Shown: piece by piece, positions 1 through 10,206 of the stretch | Numbering within the stretch: position 1 is the first letter of the stretch | How the letters are laid out: every line of letters starts with the position of its first letter | Assembly (NCBI GenBank): GCA_026004935.1 | Contig: BPKC01000001.1 | Span: forward strand, 1,837,491 to 1,901,490 | DNA length: 64,000 bases | Origin: Rhodothalassiaceae bacterium | Lineage (GTDB): Bacteria; Pseudomonadota; Alphaproteobacteria; Sphingomonadales; Rhodothalassiaceae | Direction: 5' to 3' | Notes under the pieces: model-generated | Told to the model about the DNA's origin: nothing | Databases searched by the model: none | Seen by the model: only the letters and a program-made list of their open reading frames with translations | Program-made: the position numbers and the translations under genes

Positions 1-132
1 GGCGCGCTCGATGCCCTCGCTGGCCGAACGCGCCTCGATCGGCTCGAACTCCTCGTGCAGCGCCAGCTGCTCGGCGAGCCCGCGGCGCAGCTCCTCGTCG
101 TCGTCCACCAGCAGAATGCGTCGTCTCGACAT
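1..132 (-). CDS. Response regulator receiver domain, N-terminal fragment (cut by window edge)
   Basis: The first 44 residues of a minus-strand gene are visible, starting with the ATG at 132-130. They begin MSRRRILLVDDDEELRRGLA, a typical receiver-domain beta1 strand with the acidic DDD pocket, followed by helix alpha1. The phosphoacceptor aspartate and output domain lie outside the window. This is therefore a two-component response regulator of unknown output type; an OmpR-type regulator is only a guess. It is divergent from ribA, with about 125 bp between start codons. Confidence 0.75.
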   Translation of the reverse strand, partial: MSRRRILLVDDDEELRRGLAEQLALHEEFEPIEARSASEGIERA

Positions 133-256
133 CCCGGATCCCCGATCCCGCCGCACGCCGCGCCCGCTTGCCCCGTTGCGCCGGCCTCTGCTAGTCCACC
201 GGCGCCCGTCCTATCTAATGTGCATGGCGGGCCAGCGCAAATCCCCTTCGGTCCGG

Positions 257-1402
257 ATGCGAAGACCGCCCGTGAACAGCGCCGCCACCACAGGATCGCC
301 CGAGACCGGCCGCCTCGTGCGGCGGCTGCGCCACGCCGTGGCGGATCTGAGACTCGGCTGGCCGGTGCGCGTCGAGCTTGCCGGTGGCCGCGGGCTTCTC
401 GCGATCGCGGCCGATGCCGTGCGCGAGCCCGCCGCGCCGGCCCCGGCGGCTGCGATCGCGCGGGCGCGTCCGGCCGGCGAGCTGTGGCTGAGTGCACCGC
501 GCGCGGCGGTGCTGCATCTGCCGCACAAGGGCCGCCCCTTCGTGGCGCTGGAGCTTGCGGCGGGATGGGATCCGGACGAGCTTGCCGCGCTCGTCGATCC
601 CACGCGCGACCTCGCCCGGCCGTGGAAGGGGCCCTGGCCGCGGGTCGAGCATGACGCGCATGCCGATGCCCTGGCCGAGACCCTGTTCGCGCTGCTCAGG
701 GCCGCGGGTCGGCTTCCCGCCGTGCTTGTCACGGCCGGAGACGTGTGCGCAGGGGAGGATGCGCCCGTCACCGTCACGCCGGCGATGGGCGCACTGCTCG
801 AGGAAGCCGCGCCGCAGCTCGTCGAGATCGCCCGCGCCGCGCTGCCGCTCGAGCGCGCGCCGGAGACCCGCATCGTCGCCTTCCGCCAGGGCGACGGCGG
901 CCCGGAACATTTCGCGCTGCTCATCGGCGATCCCCTGCCCCGCCGCCCGGCCCTCCTGCGCCTGCATTCGGAGTGCTTCACGGGCGATCATCTGGGCTCG
1001 CTCAAATGCGACTGCGGCGACCAGCTCGCCGGAGCGCTGGCGCGGCTCGCGGCCGAGCCGGGCGGCGGGATCCTGCTCTATCTCGCCCAGGAGGGACGCG
1101 GCATCGGGCTTATCGCCAAGCTCAAGGCCTATGCGCTTCAGGACCAGGGATTCGACACCATCGAGGCCAACGAGCGCCTAGGGTTCGCCGCCGATCACCG
1201 CAATTTCGCGATCGCGGCGGCGATGCTGAAGGCCCTGGGGTTCACCCGCATCCGGCTGCTCACCAACAATCCCGACAAGGTCGCGGCGCTGGAGGCGGCC
1301 GGGATTACGGTTCTGGAGCGCGTGCCCCACCGCTTTCCCGCGCGGCCGGAGAACGCCCGCTATCTGGACGCCAAGCGCCGCAAGGCCGGCCACGACCTCT
1401 AG
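257..1402 (+). CDS. ribA: GTP cyclohydrolase II with N-terminal extension
   Basis: RibA opens GTP to 2,5-diamino-6-ribosylamino-4(3H)-pyrimidinone 5'-phosphate, the first step of riboflavin synthesis. The catalytic half is clear. Zinc cysteines C240, C251 and C253 lie in the HSECFTGDHLGSLKCDCGD segment, followed by the LAQEGRGIGL nucleotide loop and the LLTNNPDK segment near the C terminus. The protein is 381 aa with this start, whereas stand-alone RibA is about 200 aa. The first 180-190 residues lack the DHBP-synthase acidic motif of RibBA and I cannot assign them. ATGs at 218 and 224 and a GTG at 272 are alternative starts, and none has a strong Shine-Dalgarno sequence. It is convergent with prs across repeat array R1. 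Confidence 0.88.
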   Translation: MRRPPVNSAATTGSPETGRLVRRLRHAVADLRLGWPVRVELAGGRGLLAIAADAVREPAAPAPAAAIARARPAGELWLSAPRAAVLHLPHKGRPFVALELAAGWDPDELAALVDPTRDLARPWKGPWPRVEHDAHADALAETLFALLRAAGRLPAVLVTAGDVCAGEDAPVTVTPAMGALLEEAAPQLVEIARAALPLERAPETRIVAFRQGDGGPEHFALLIGDPLPRRPALLRLHSECFTGDHLGSLKCDCGDQLAGALARLAAEPGGGILLYLAQEGRGIGLIAKLKAYALQDQGFDTIEANERLGFAADHRNFAIAAAMLKALGFTRIRLLTNNPDKVAALEAAGITVLERVPHRFPARPENARYLDAKRRKAGHDL

Positions 1403-1429
1403 CCGTCGGCGCACGGCGGTTCGGCGATC

Positions 1430-3226
1430 GGTCGTCAGTGATCAGTCATCAGTGATCGGTGATCAGTCATCGGTGATCGGTGACCGGCCTGGCGAGCGCC
1501 ACGCGCCGGCCCCCTCTCCTCGTCACCCGCCGGCTCGACCGGCGGGTCTGCCCCTTCCCTCGTCACCCGCAGGCTCGACCGGCGGGTCCAGCGGAAAGCG
1601 GGGCAACGCCAGACGTTGGAGCCGTCATCCATGGCGGCTGGATTCGCCGCTTTCGCGGCGAATGACGACAAAGAGAGCGTCACCCGGCGGCACTCTCTCT
1701 CTTCGTCACCCGCCGGCACTCTCTCTTCGTCACCCGCCGGCTCGACCGGCGGGTCCAGCGGAAAGCGGGGCAACGGCAGACGTTGGAGCCGTCATCCATG
1801 GCGGCTGGATTCGCCGCTTTCGCGGCGAATGACGACAAAGAGAGCGTCACCCGCCGGCCCTCTCTCTTTGTCACCCGCCTCCCCCTCTCCTCGTCACCCG
1901 CCGGCTTGACCGGCGGGTCCAGCGGAAAGCGGGGCAACGGCAGACGTTGGAGCCGTCATCCATGGCGGCTGGATTCGCCGCTTTCGCGGCGAATGACGAC
2001 AAAGAGAGCGTCACCCGCCGGCACTCTCTCTTCGTCACCCGCCGGCTTGACCGGCGAGTCCAGCGGAAAGCGGGGCAACGGCAGACGTTGGAGCCGTCAC
2101 CCGCCGGCTGGATTCGCCGCTTTCGCGGCGAATGACGACAAAGAGAGCGTCACCCGGCGGCACTCTCTCTTTGTCACCCGCCTCCCCCTCTCCTCGTCAC
2201 CCGCCGGCTTGACCGGCGGGTCCAGCGGAAAGCGGGGCAACGGCAGACGTTGGAGCCGTCATCCATGGCGGCTGGATTCGCCGCTTTCGCGGCGAATGAC
2301 GACAAAGAGAGCGTCACCCGCCGGCCCTCTCTCTCTTCGTCACCCGGCGGCACTCTCTCTTCGTCACCCGCCGGCTTGACCGGCGGGTCCAGCGGAAAGC
2401 GGGGCAACGGCAGACGTTGGAGCCGTCATCCATGGCGGCTGGATTCGCCGCTTTCGCGGCGAATGACGACAAAGAGAGCGTCACCCGGCGGCCCTCTCTC
2501 TCTTCGTCACCCGCCTCCCCCTCTCCTCGTCACCCGCCGGCTCGACCGGCGGGTCCAGCCGAAGGCGCAGACGGCCTCCTGCGCCGGGGATGCGACGCCC
2601 GCCTCATGGGTTCGCCGGTCAAGCCGGCGAACGACGATTCAGTGATCAGTCATCGGTCATCAGTCATCGGCACACCTCCACAACGAGCGTCACCCCGCCG
2701 GTGCGCACCCCCCCAAGTCGTCACCCGCCGGCTCGACCGGCGGGTCCAGCCGAAGGCGCAGACGGCCTCCTGCGCCGGGGATGCGACGCCCGCCTCATGG
2801 GTTCGCCGGTCAAGCCGGCGAACGACGATTCAGTGATCAGTCATCGGTCATCAGTCATCGGCACACCTCCACAACGAGCGTCACCCCGCCGGTGCGCACC
2901 CCCCCCCAACTCGTCACCCGCCGGCTTGACCGGCGGGTCCAGCGGAAAGCGGGGCAACGGCAGACGTTGGAGCCGTCATCCATGGCGGCTGGATTCGCCG
3001 CTTTCGCGGCGAATGACGACAAAGAGAGCGTCACCCGGCGGCACTCTCTCTCTTCGTCACCCGGCGGCACTCTCTCTTCGTCACCCGCCGGCTTGACCGG
3101 CGGGTCCAGCGGAAAGCGGGGCAACGGCAGACGTTGGAGCCGTCATCCATGGCGGCTGGATTCGCCGCTTTCGCGGCGAATGACGAATAAAGAAAGCGTC
3201 ACCCGCCAGGAGGCCTTTCGCGGCTG
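1430..3226. repeat. Repeat array R1: mosaic of palindromic REP/BIME-like modules
   Basis: No gene is credible in this 1.8-kb stretch. It contains three kinds of module. Module A is a palindrome with arms ACCCGCCGG and CCGGCGGGT around CTTGA or CTCGA. Module B has arms ATTCGCCGC and GCGGCGAAT around a 4-nt loop. Module C has arms GTTCGCCGG and CCGGCGAAC around TCAAG. A composite A-spacer-B' unit recurs with its landmark (CCAGCGGAAAG) at 1588, 1755, 1919, 2060, 2222, 2389, 2939 and 3107, giving steps of 141-168 bp. A second, 191-bp unit is duplicated (landmark GAAGGCGCA at 2561 and 2752). Short ATCAGT/ATCGGT runs occur at 1436-1484, 2639-2670 and 2830-2862. The array lies between the 3' ends of ribA and prs. 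Confidence 0.9.
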
Positions 3227-3259
3227 ACAAAGGGTGCCCGACAGGCGGCGACAGGATCT

Positions 3260-4192
<933 letters not shown>

Positions 4193-4345
4193 GCTGCCCG
4201 GTCCCGTCGTCTCGGCATCCTCAAGGGACGGCCCGCCGCCGGTACGGCGCCCGCCCATCGGCGCGCCGCGCTTTAGCAACGCGATCACCCGGCTGTAAAG
4301 CGGCTTGCGCCCCGACCGCCCCACGCTCGAGGCGCGCGCCGCGGC

Positions 4346-4693
4346 TCAGACGTCGGGTTTGAGCGTCGAGATGCGGGGATCCTCCGCAAGATCCTTCAGC
4401 ATCAGATCCGGCCCGCCGGCGATCGCAAGCCCCGCCTCGGGCGGACGCACCCAGCGCACCTCGGCCGCGTATTCGCCGACCTCGGGGATGGCGAGCACGA
4501 CCTCGTCGCCCGTGCGCAGCGGCGCCGCCGTCGCGATCCGCACGCCCGCCAGCGCGACATCAAGAAGATCGCAGGGGTGGCGCTGCTCATCTTCCCCGCC
4601 CTCGGGCAGCAGCAGCACCGCCCCGATGCCCCGGACGTGGAGCCGCCAGTCCTTGCGGCGCTCCCTGTCGTCTCCGCCGCCTTCCCGCGTCAT
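4346..4693 (-). CDS. PilZ-domain protein
   Basis: This is a 115-aa protein with a single PilZ-like domain, a family that often binds cyclic di-GMP. The basic RERRKDWRLHV segment near residue 10 resembles the RxxxR ligand-binding arm. DLLDVALAGVRIAT takes the place of the D/NxSxxG strand, and EVRWVRPPEAGLAIAG matches the last strands. The canonical D-x-S-x-x-G reads D-V-A-L-A-G here, so ligand binding is uncertain. The start is set at MTREGGGDD, just after a GGGACG sequence; an ATG at 4744 would add 17 residues. It is on the same strand as prs and could be co-transcribed with it. Confidence 0.65.
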   Translation of the reverse strand: MTREGGGDDRERRKDWRLHVRGIGAVLLLPEGGEDEQRHPCDLLDVALAGVRIATAAPLRTGDEVVLAIPEVGEYAAEVRWVRPPEAGLAIAGGPDLMLKDLAEDPRISTLKPDV

Positions 4694-4976
4694 CGTCCCG
4701 TCTTTCGTCCCGATGCCCCATGCCGGGGCGACCCGTCCGCCCATCGCAGCCGCGGCCGCTTTCCGCGGCTAGCACATGGAGCGCATGTGGAAAAGGGGCG
4801 CGACACGGCCGGCCGACGGCGGCGCGGCTGCTGCGCCGGGGGGACCGTCGAAATCGCCAGCACCGCGGTGATTGAGCGCTGCCCGGCTTTGTGCTGCTAT
4901 GCGCCACCGGCGCGGCGGCATCGGCCGGGCCGGGAACGGACGATCGACGGCGGTCGGGATCGGGGAGATGTCAGGC

Positions 4977-6851
4977 ATGACGCTGACGGGCGCGGAACCT
5001 TCAACCAGCCTCGTGGCGGCCTTCTGGCGGCAGGTCGAGGCCGGACCGGAGCGCACATTTCTCGCGGCCAAGCGCGACGGCCGCTACCACGGCATGACCT
5101 GGAAGGAGGTGGCGGGCGCCATCGCCAGACTCGCACGCGGCCTCAAGGCCCAGGGCGTCGAGCCGGGCGACCGCGTCGTCCTCGTCTCCGAGAACCGGCC
5201 GGAATGGCTGATCGCGGATTTCGCGATCATGACGCTCGGTGCGGTCACGGTGCCGGCCTACACCACGAACACGGTGCGCGATCACCTCCACATCCTCGAG
5301 AACAGCGGCGCGAAGGGCGTGATCGTCTCGACCCGGCGGCTGCTCAAGAACACCCTGCCGGCGGCCCACCAGTCGGACGCGACGGAATTCGTCATCACGA
5401 TGGAGGATGTCGCACTCAAGCAGTCGCTGAACGCCCGGCTGCTGGCGTGGGACGCGGTTCTCGAGGGCACGGCGGATGATCTCGCGATCCTCGAGGAGGC
5501 GGCCGGCCGCTTCCGGCGCGAGGATCTCGCCTGCATCATCTACACCTCGGGCACCGGCGGCGCGCCGAAGGGGGTGATGCTCTCGCATGGGGCGATCCTC
5601 AGCAATTGCGAGGACGCCCACGACGTGCTCGCGCCGACGCTGGGGCTTGAGGGACACCGCTTCCTCTCCTTCCTGCCGCTTTCCCACGCCTACGAGCACA
5701 CGGCCGGCCAGATGCTGCCGGTCACATTGGGCGCCGAAATCTACTACGCCGAATCCGTGGAAAAGCTCGCGACCAACATGGCCGAGGCCCGGCCCACCAT
5801 CATGGTGGTGGTGCCGCGGCTGTTCGAGATGCTGCGCCAGCGCGTGCAGGCGGCGATCCGCAAGGAAGGCGGCCTCAAGGCGCGCCTGTTCGAGGAGGCG
5901 CTGCGCCTCGGCATCAAGCGCACCCGCGCGCCCGACTCGCTGACCCTGGGCGAACGGATCCGCGATCGCGCGCTCGACGCCCTCGTGCGCGCCAAGGTGC
6001 GGCGGCGCTTCGGCGGCCGCCTCAAGGCGCTGGTATCGGGCGGCGCGCCGCTCAACCCCGGGGTCGGCGAATTCTTCGTCGCGCTGGGGCTGCGGCTGCT
6101 GCAGGGCTACGGGCAGACGGAGGCCGCCCCCATCATCTCCGTCAACCGGCCGGAGCATCCGAAGATCCACACGGTCGGCCCGCCGCTCAAGTCGGTCACC
6201 GTGAGGATCGCCGACGACGGCGAGATCCTCGTGCGCGGCGAGCTGGTGATGAAGGGCTACTGGCGCGACGAGGCCACCACCCGGCGCACCATCGTCGACG
6301 GCTGGCTGCACACCGGCGACATCGGCATGATCGACGAGGACGGCCACCTCGTCATCACCGACCGCAAGAAGGACATCATCGTCCTCGACAAGGGCGAGAA
6401 CATCTCGCCGGCGCGCGTGGAGGGCATGCTGACGCTGGAGCCCGAGATCGCCCAGGCGATGGTCTACGGCGACTCCCGCCCCTACCTCGTCGGCCTCATC
6501 GTCCCGGATGCGGAATGGGCGGCCGAATGGGCGCGCGCGCATGGCCTGCCCGCAAAGCTCGAGGAGCTCGCGGGTCAGGCGGCTTTCCGGCGGGCGGTGG
6601 AGGATGCGGTCGAGCGCGTCAACCGAAGGCTCGCCGCGCTCGAGCGGGTCAGGCGTTTCGCGCTGCTCGCCGAGCCCTTCACCATCGAAAACGGGATGAT
6701 GACGCCCACCCTCAAGGTCCGCCGCCACAAGGTGCGCGAGCGCTACGGCGAGCTGATCGAAAGTTTGTACGGCGGCGGCTCGACCGCAGGGGGCAAAGAC
6801 TCTAGCATGACCGCTGCCGGACGTGACGGAGACGAAGGCGGCCGCCGCTGA
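4977..6851 (+). CDS. AMP-dependent long-chain acyl-CoA synthetase (FadD-like)
   Basis: This 624-aa adenylate-forming enzyme should activate long-chain fatty acids to acyl-CoA through an acyl-AMP. The P-loop A3 motif reads IIYTSGTGGAPKGVMLSHG (about residue 190). LLQGYGQTEAAP is motif A5, GWLHTGDIGMIDEDG is A7, and ITDRKKDIIVLDKGENISP is A8. The length and the LSHAYEH-type segment fit the FAA1/long-chain branch better than short-chain ligases, but chain length cannot be read with certainty. The start at 4977 is preceded by GGGGAG at 9 bp spacing; an in-frame ATG at 4968 is too close to it. No signal peptide is seen. Confidence 0.88.
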   Translation: MTLTGAEPSTSLVAAFWRQVEAGPERTFLAAKRDGRYHGMTWKEVAGAIARLARGLKAQGVEPGDRVVLVSENRPEWLIADFAIMTLGAVTVPAYTTNTVRDHLHILENSGAKGVIVSTRRLLKNTLPAAHQSDATEFVITMEDVALKQSLNARLLAWDAVLEGTADDLAILEEAAGRFRREDLACIIYTSGTGGAPKGVMLSHGAILSNCEDAHDVLAPTLGLEGHRFLSFLPLSHAYEHTAGQMLPVTLGAEIYYAESVEKLATNMAEARPTIMVVVPRLFEMLRQRVQAAIRKEGGLKARLFEEALRLGIKRTRAPDSLTLGERIRDRALDALVRAKVRRRFGGRLKALVSGGAPLNPGVGEFFVALGLRLLQGYGQTEAAPIISVNRPEHPKIHTVGPPLKSVTVRIADDGEILVRGELVMKGYWRDEATTRRTIVDGWLHTGDIGMIDEDGHLVITDRKKDIIVLDKGENISPARVEGMLTLEPEIAQAMVYGDSRPYLVGLIVPDAEWAAEWARAHGLPAKLEELAGQAAFRRAVEDAVERVNRRLAALERVRRFALLAEPFTIENGMMTPTLKVRRHKVRERYGELIESLYGGGSTAGGKDSSMTAAGRDGDEGGRR

Positions 6852-6906
6852 GCCCGTTCCGCGGTCGTGCGGGACGGCGCCCATGGTGGCCGGGGAGGAG
6901 GCGGAG

Positions 6907-7827
6907 ATGCGCACACATGCGGCAGCGGCGATCGGGTTCGCCCTTCTGGGATTCGGCCCAACGCTCATGACGCCGCCGGCGGCGGCCCAGCAGGACATGG
7001 CCGACGTCGAGGTGAGGGCCGAGCATGTCGCCGGCCAGGTTCACGTGCTCTTCGGCCGGGGCGGCAACATCGGCGTCTTCGCGGGTGACGAGGCGGTGAT
7101 CCTGATCGACGACCAGTTCGCGCCGCTCACGCCGAAGATCGAGGCGGCGGTGCGGACCATCTCCGACAAGCCGATCCGCTTCATCCTCAACACCCACTGG
7201 CACGGCGACCACACGGGCGGCAACGAGAACTTCGGCAAGGCCGGCGTCGTGATCGTCGCCCACGACAATGTCTACCGGCGGATGTCGACGGACCAGTTCA
7301 TGGCCGCCTTCAACCGCCATGTGCCGGCCGCGCCGCGTGCGGCGTTGCCCGTCGTTACCTTCAACGCCGAACTCGCCTTCCATCTCAACGGTGAGGAGGT
7401 GCGCGCCCATCACATCGCGCACGCCCACACCGACGGCGATTCGCTCGTGCATTTCACGAAGAGCAACGTCATCCACATGGGCGACATCATGTTCAACGGC
7501 TTCTATCCCTTCATCGACCTCGGCTCGGGCGGCAATGTGAAGGGCATGATCGCGGGCGTGGAGAAGGCGCTCGCCATCGCGGACGAGAACACCCGCATCA
7601 TCCCGGGCCACGGCCCGCTGACCGACCGCAAGGGGCTCGAGGCCTATCACCGCATGCTGGTCACCGCCCGCGACCGGGTCCAGAAGCTCATCGACGAGGG
7701 CAAGTCGCTCGAGGAGGCGATTGCCGCAAAACCCATGGCGGACTATGACGAGGCCTGGGGCAAGGCCTTCATCAAGCCCGAGCAGTTCATCACCTTCGTC
7801 TACCGCAGCCTCAAACCGGAGGACTGA
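6907..7827 (+). CDS. Secreted metallo-beta-lactamase-fold hydrolase
   Basis: The 306-aa protein starts with a Sec-type signal (MRTHAAAAIGFALLGFGP..., ending near AAAQQ) and is probably periplasmic. It contains the metal-binding motif HWHGDHTGGN, then HIAHAHTDGD (third-site histidine), GDIMFNGFYPF and a late IIPGHGPL histidine, which is the full MBL two-zinc ligand set. Substrate is unknown. Sequence outside the ligands suggests the generic MBL-fold hydrolase/cyclase group rather than a true antibiotic-degrading lactamase. A GGGGAGGAGGCGGAG ribosome-binding region precedes the ATG. It lies 55 bp after the acyl-CoA synthetase, on the same strand. Confidence 0.82.
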   Translation: MRTHAAAAIGFALLGFGPTLMTPPAAAQQDMADVEVRAEHVAGQVHVLFGRGGNIGVFAGDEAVILIDDQFAPLTPKIEAAVRTISDKPIRFILNTHWHGDHTGGNENFGKAGVVIVAHDNVYRRMSTDQFMAAFNRHVPAAPRAALPVVTFNAELAFHLNGEEVRAHHIAHAHTDGDSLVHFTKSNVIHMGDIMFNGFYPFIDLGSGGNVKGMIAGVEKALAIADENTRIIPGHGPLTDRKGLEAYHRMLVTARDRVQKLIDEGKSLEEAIAAKPMADYDEAWGKAFIKPEQFITFVYRSLKPED

Positions 7828-7886
7828 GCGGGGCCGGCCCGGGACGGTCGCCGGGGCTGCGATCGGGATGAAACGGGAGGGCGATC

Positions 7887-9302
7887 ATGCGCCACCATCT
7901 TCCGGTTTGCGCGGCCGCAGCCTGTGCGGCGGCGCTCGCGATGGCGGGGTTCGCCGGCGGGACGGCCGCGGCCGCACAGGAGACCCCCCCGCCCCCTGCC
8001 CCGCCGTCCGAGCAGCCGCTGCTGCATGAGCTGGTGCGCGCGGTTTCTCCCGAGCGGATCGAACGCGACGTGCGCACGCTGGTCTCCTTCGGCACCCGCC
8101 ACACGCTCTCGAGCAGGACGGATCCGAAGCGCGGCATCGGCGCCGCGACCCGCTGGATCGAGGAGGAGTTCCGCCGGATCTCCGCATCCTGCGGCGGCTG
8201 CCTCGAGGTGCGGCGTGTGGCGGGGGTCGTCGGCCCCGCCCCGCGCATTCCGGAGCCGACGGAGATCGTGAACGTCATCGCGATCCAGCGCGGCACGCTC
8301 GATCCCGATCGGGTCGTCATCATGTCGGGCGACATCGACAGCCGGGTGAGCGATGTCATGGATGCGACATCGGATTCGCCGGGCGCCAATGACAATGCGA
8401 GCGGGCTGGCCGGCACGCTGGAGGCGGCCCGCGTGCTCTCGAAGCACCGCTTCGCCGGCACCATCGTCTATGCCGCGCTGGCGGGCGAGGAACAGGGGCT
8501 CTACGGCGGCCGGATCCTCGCCGAGCATGCAAGGGATCAGGGCTGGCGCGTGAAGGCCGTGCTCAACAACGACATGATCGGCAACATCGCGGGCATCGAC
8601 GGGGTTATCGACAACACCACGGCCCGCGTCTTCTCCGAGGGCACGCGCGCCGTCGAGACGCCGGAGGAAGCCCGCATCCGGCGCTTTACCGGTGGCGAGG
8701 TGGACAGCCCGTCGCGCAATCTCGCGCGCTACATCGACCGGCTGGCCGACCGCTACATCCCGAACCTCGACGTCATGATGATCTACCGCCTCGACCGCTT
8801 CGGTCGCGGCGGCCACCACCGGCCCTTCAACGAGCTCGGCATGCCGGCGGTGCGGATCATGGAGGCGCACGAGAACTACACGCGCCAGCACCAGGACGTG
8901 CGGGTGGAGAACGGCATCCGCTACGGCGACGTGATCGAGGGAGTCGACTTCGCCTATGCGGCCAAGCTGACCGCGCTTAATGTGGTGACCTTGGCCTCGC
9001 TCGCCTCCGCGCCGCCGTTTCCGGCCGATGTCGAGATCCGCGGTGCGGTCTCGCCCGACACGACGCTGTCCTGGAAGCTGCCGCAAGGGCGCGCGGCCGA
9101 CAATCTCGCCGGCTACCGGGTCTACTGGCGGCTCACCGACCAGCCGCAGTGGCAGTGGAGCCGCTGGGTGGGGCTGACGGATCATGCGACGCTCAAGAAC
9201 ATCGTCATCGACAACTATTTCTTCGGCGTCGCCTCGGTGTCGAAGGACGGCTTCGAGAGCCCCGTCGTCTTCCCCGGCCCGGCCGGCAGCTTCGGGAAGT
9301 GA
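7887..9302 (+). CDS. Secreted M28-family zinc aminopeptidase with C-terminal Fn3-like domain
   Basis: This is a 471-aa exported peptidase with a signal peptide of about 30 residues, followed by a proline-rich linker. The M28 catalytic core runs from about residue 50 to 370. D169 in SPGANDNASG bridges the metals, E201/E202 lie in AGEEQGLYGG, D229 in LNNDMIGN, and a late His pair in RGGHHRPFNE. The usual first histidine (H-x-D-S) is D149 in SGDIDSR. After residue 375 a beta-rich segment (TTLSWKLPQG...YRVYWRLTD) looks like a fibronectin type III domain. The start follows GGGAGGG. The job is probably degradation of peptides in the periplasm or outside the cell; specificity is unknown. Confidence 0.85.
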   Translation: MRHHLPVCAAAACAAALAMAGFAGGTAAAAQETPPPPAPPSEQPLLHELVRAVSPERIERDVRTLVSFGTRHTLSSRTDPKRGIGAATRWIEEEFRRISASCGGCLEVRRVAGVVGPAPRIPEPTEIVNVIAIQRGTLDPDRVVIMSGDIDSRVSDVMDATSDSPGANDNASGLAGTLEAARVLSKHRFAGTIVYAALAGEEQGLYGGRILAEHARDQGWRVKAVLNNDMIGNIAGIDGVIDNTTARVFSEGTRAVETPEEARIRRFTGGEVDSPSRNLARYIDRLADRYIPNLDVMMIYRLDRFGRGGHHRPFNELGMPAVRIMEAHENYTRQHQDVRVENGIRYGDVIEGVDFAYAAKLTALNVVTLASLASAPPFPADVEIRGAVSPDTTLSWKLPQGRAADNLAGYRVYWRLTDQPQWQWSRWVGLTDHATLKNIVIDNYFFGVASVSKDGFESPVVFPGPAGSFGK

Positions 9303-9390
9303 TCCGCGTTTGCGACCTGCATCTGGGAGATCGCGCACAGGGACGACCCCTCGTGTCGCACCGTCTTTTCGTCGAAAGAGTTGCCCCGCC

Positions 9391-10167
9391 GTGACCAAGC
9401 GCGACGACCCGCCCGGCGAAGACCCTCTCCACCGCTTCGACCCGCCGCTGGTGCCGGGGCGGCTCGTCAGGCGCTACAAGCGCTTCCTCGCCGATGTCGT
9501 CCTGGATGACGGTGCGGGCGCGGCGGTCACCGCCCACTGCCCCAATCCCGGGGCGATGACGGGCTGCGCGGAACCGGGCATGCGGGTGTGGCTCGCCCCC
9601 GTCAAGAATCCGAAGGCGAAGCTCGCGTGGCGCTGGGTGCTCTCCGAGACCGCGGAGGGCGTGCTCGTCGGGGTCGACACCGCCCGCGCCAACGCCTTCG
9701 CCCGGGCGCTGATCGCGCGTTCCGCCATCCCCGAGTTCGCCGGCTACGCCGGCGTCCGGACGGAAGTCGCCCTGGGCGCGGGCAGCCGCATCGACTTTCT
9801 GCTCGAGGATCCGGTCGGGCGCCTGGCGCCGCTGATGCTGGAGGTGAAATCGGTCACGCTGAGACGCGGCGCCGCCCTCGCCTTCCCGGATGCGCCCACC
9901 GCCCGCGGCCGCCGGCATCTGGACGAGCTCGCCCGCCTTGCGCGCACCGGCGAAGGGCGCGCGGCGGTGCTGTACCTCGCCCAGCGCGCCGACGGCGACC
10001 GCTTCGCGCTCGCCTGCGACATCGATCCGGACTACTGCCGGGCGGCGCGCAGGGCCGCGGATGCGGGGGTCGCCTTCATCGCCCGGCGTCTGAGGCTGAC
10101 GCCCGGGGCCGTTCATGACGACGGCCCCCTTCCCACCCGCGGCGATCGCGCCTATGTTGAGGCCTGA
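9391..10167 (+). CDS. sfsA: SfsA family DNA-binding/nuclease-fold protein
   Basis: SfsA was named for sugar fermentation stimulation in E. coli; its molecular role is unsettled, and DNA binding and a nuclease-like fold are proposed. The family start PPLVPGRLVRRYKRFLADVV is followed by CPNPGAMTGCAEPG, RIDFLLED and the PD-(D/E)XK-like LEVKSVTL, then FPDAPTARGRRHLDELARL. I use the GTG at 9391, preceded by GAAAGAG. It gives 258 aa with about 20 residues before the conserved start, a little longer than the usual 235 aa. No signal peptide. Confidence 0.88.
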   Translation: MTKRDDPPGEDPLHRFDPPLVPGRLVRRYKRFLADVVLDDGAGAAVTAHCPNPGAMTGCAEPGMRVWLAPVKNPKAKLAWRWVLSETAEGVLVGVDTARANAFARALIARSAIPEFAGYAGVRTEVALGAGSRIDFLLEDPVGRLAPLMLEVKSVTLRRGAALAFPDAPTARGRRHLDELARLARTGEGRAAVLYLAQRADGDRFALACDIDPDYCRAARRAADAGVAFIARRLRLTPGAVHDDGPLPTRGDRAYVEA

Positions 10168-10206
10168 ACGAAAGAGGGGCCGGCGGCCCGCAACGGCGAG
10201 CAGGAC

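Noticed and set aside
1452-3227. Many overlapping open frames of 60-200 codons in R1 with recurrent peptides such as RLDRRVQRKAGQ
   Set aside because: They are translations of palindromic repeats in every frame. None has a consistent start or ribosome site, and they overlap on both strands.
4694-4976. Small gene in the PilZ to acyl-CoA ligase gap
   Set aside because: Short frames there lack ribosome sites and overlap the upstream coding of neighbours; nothing recognisable.
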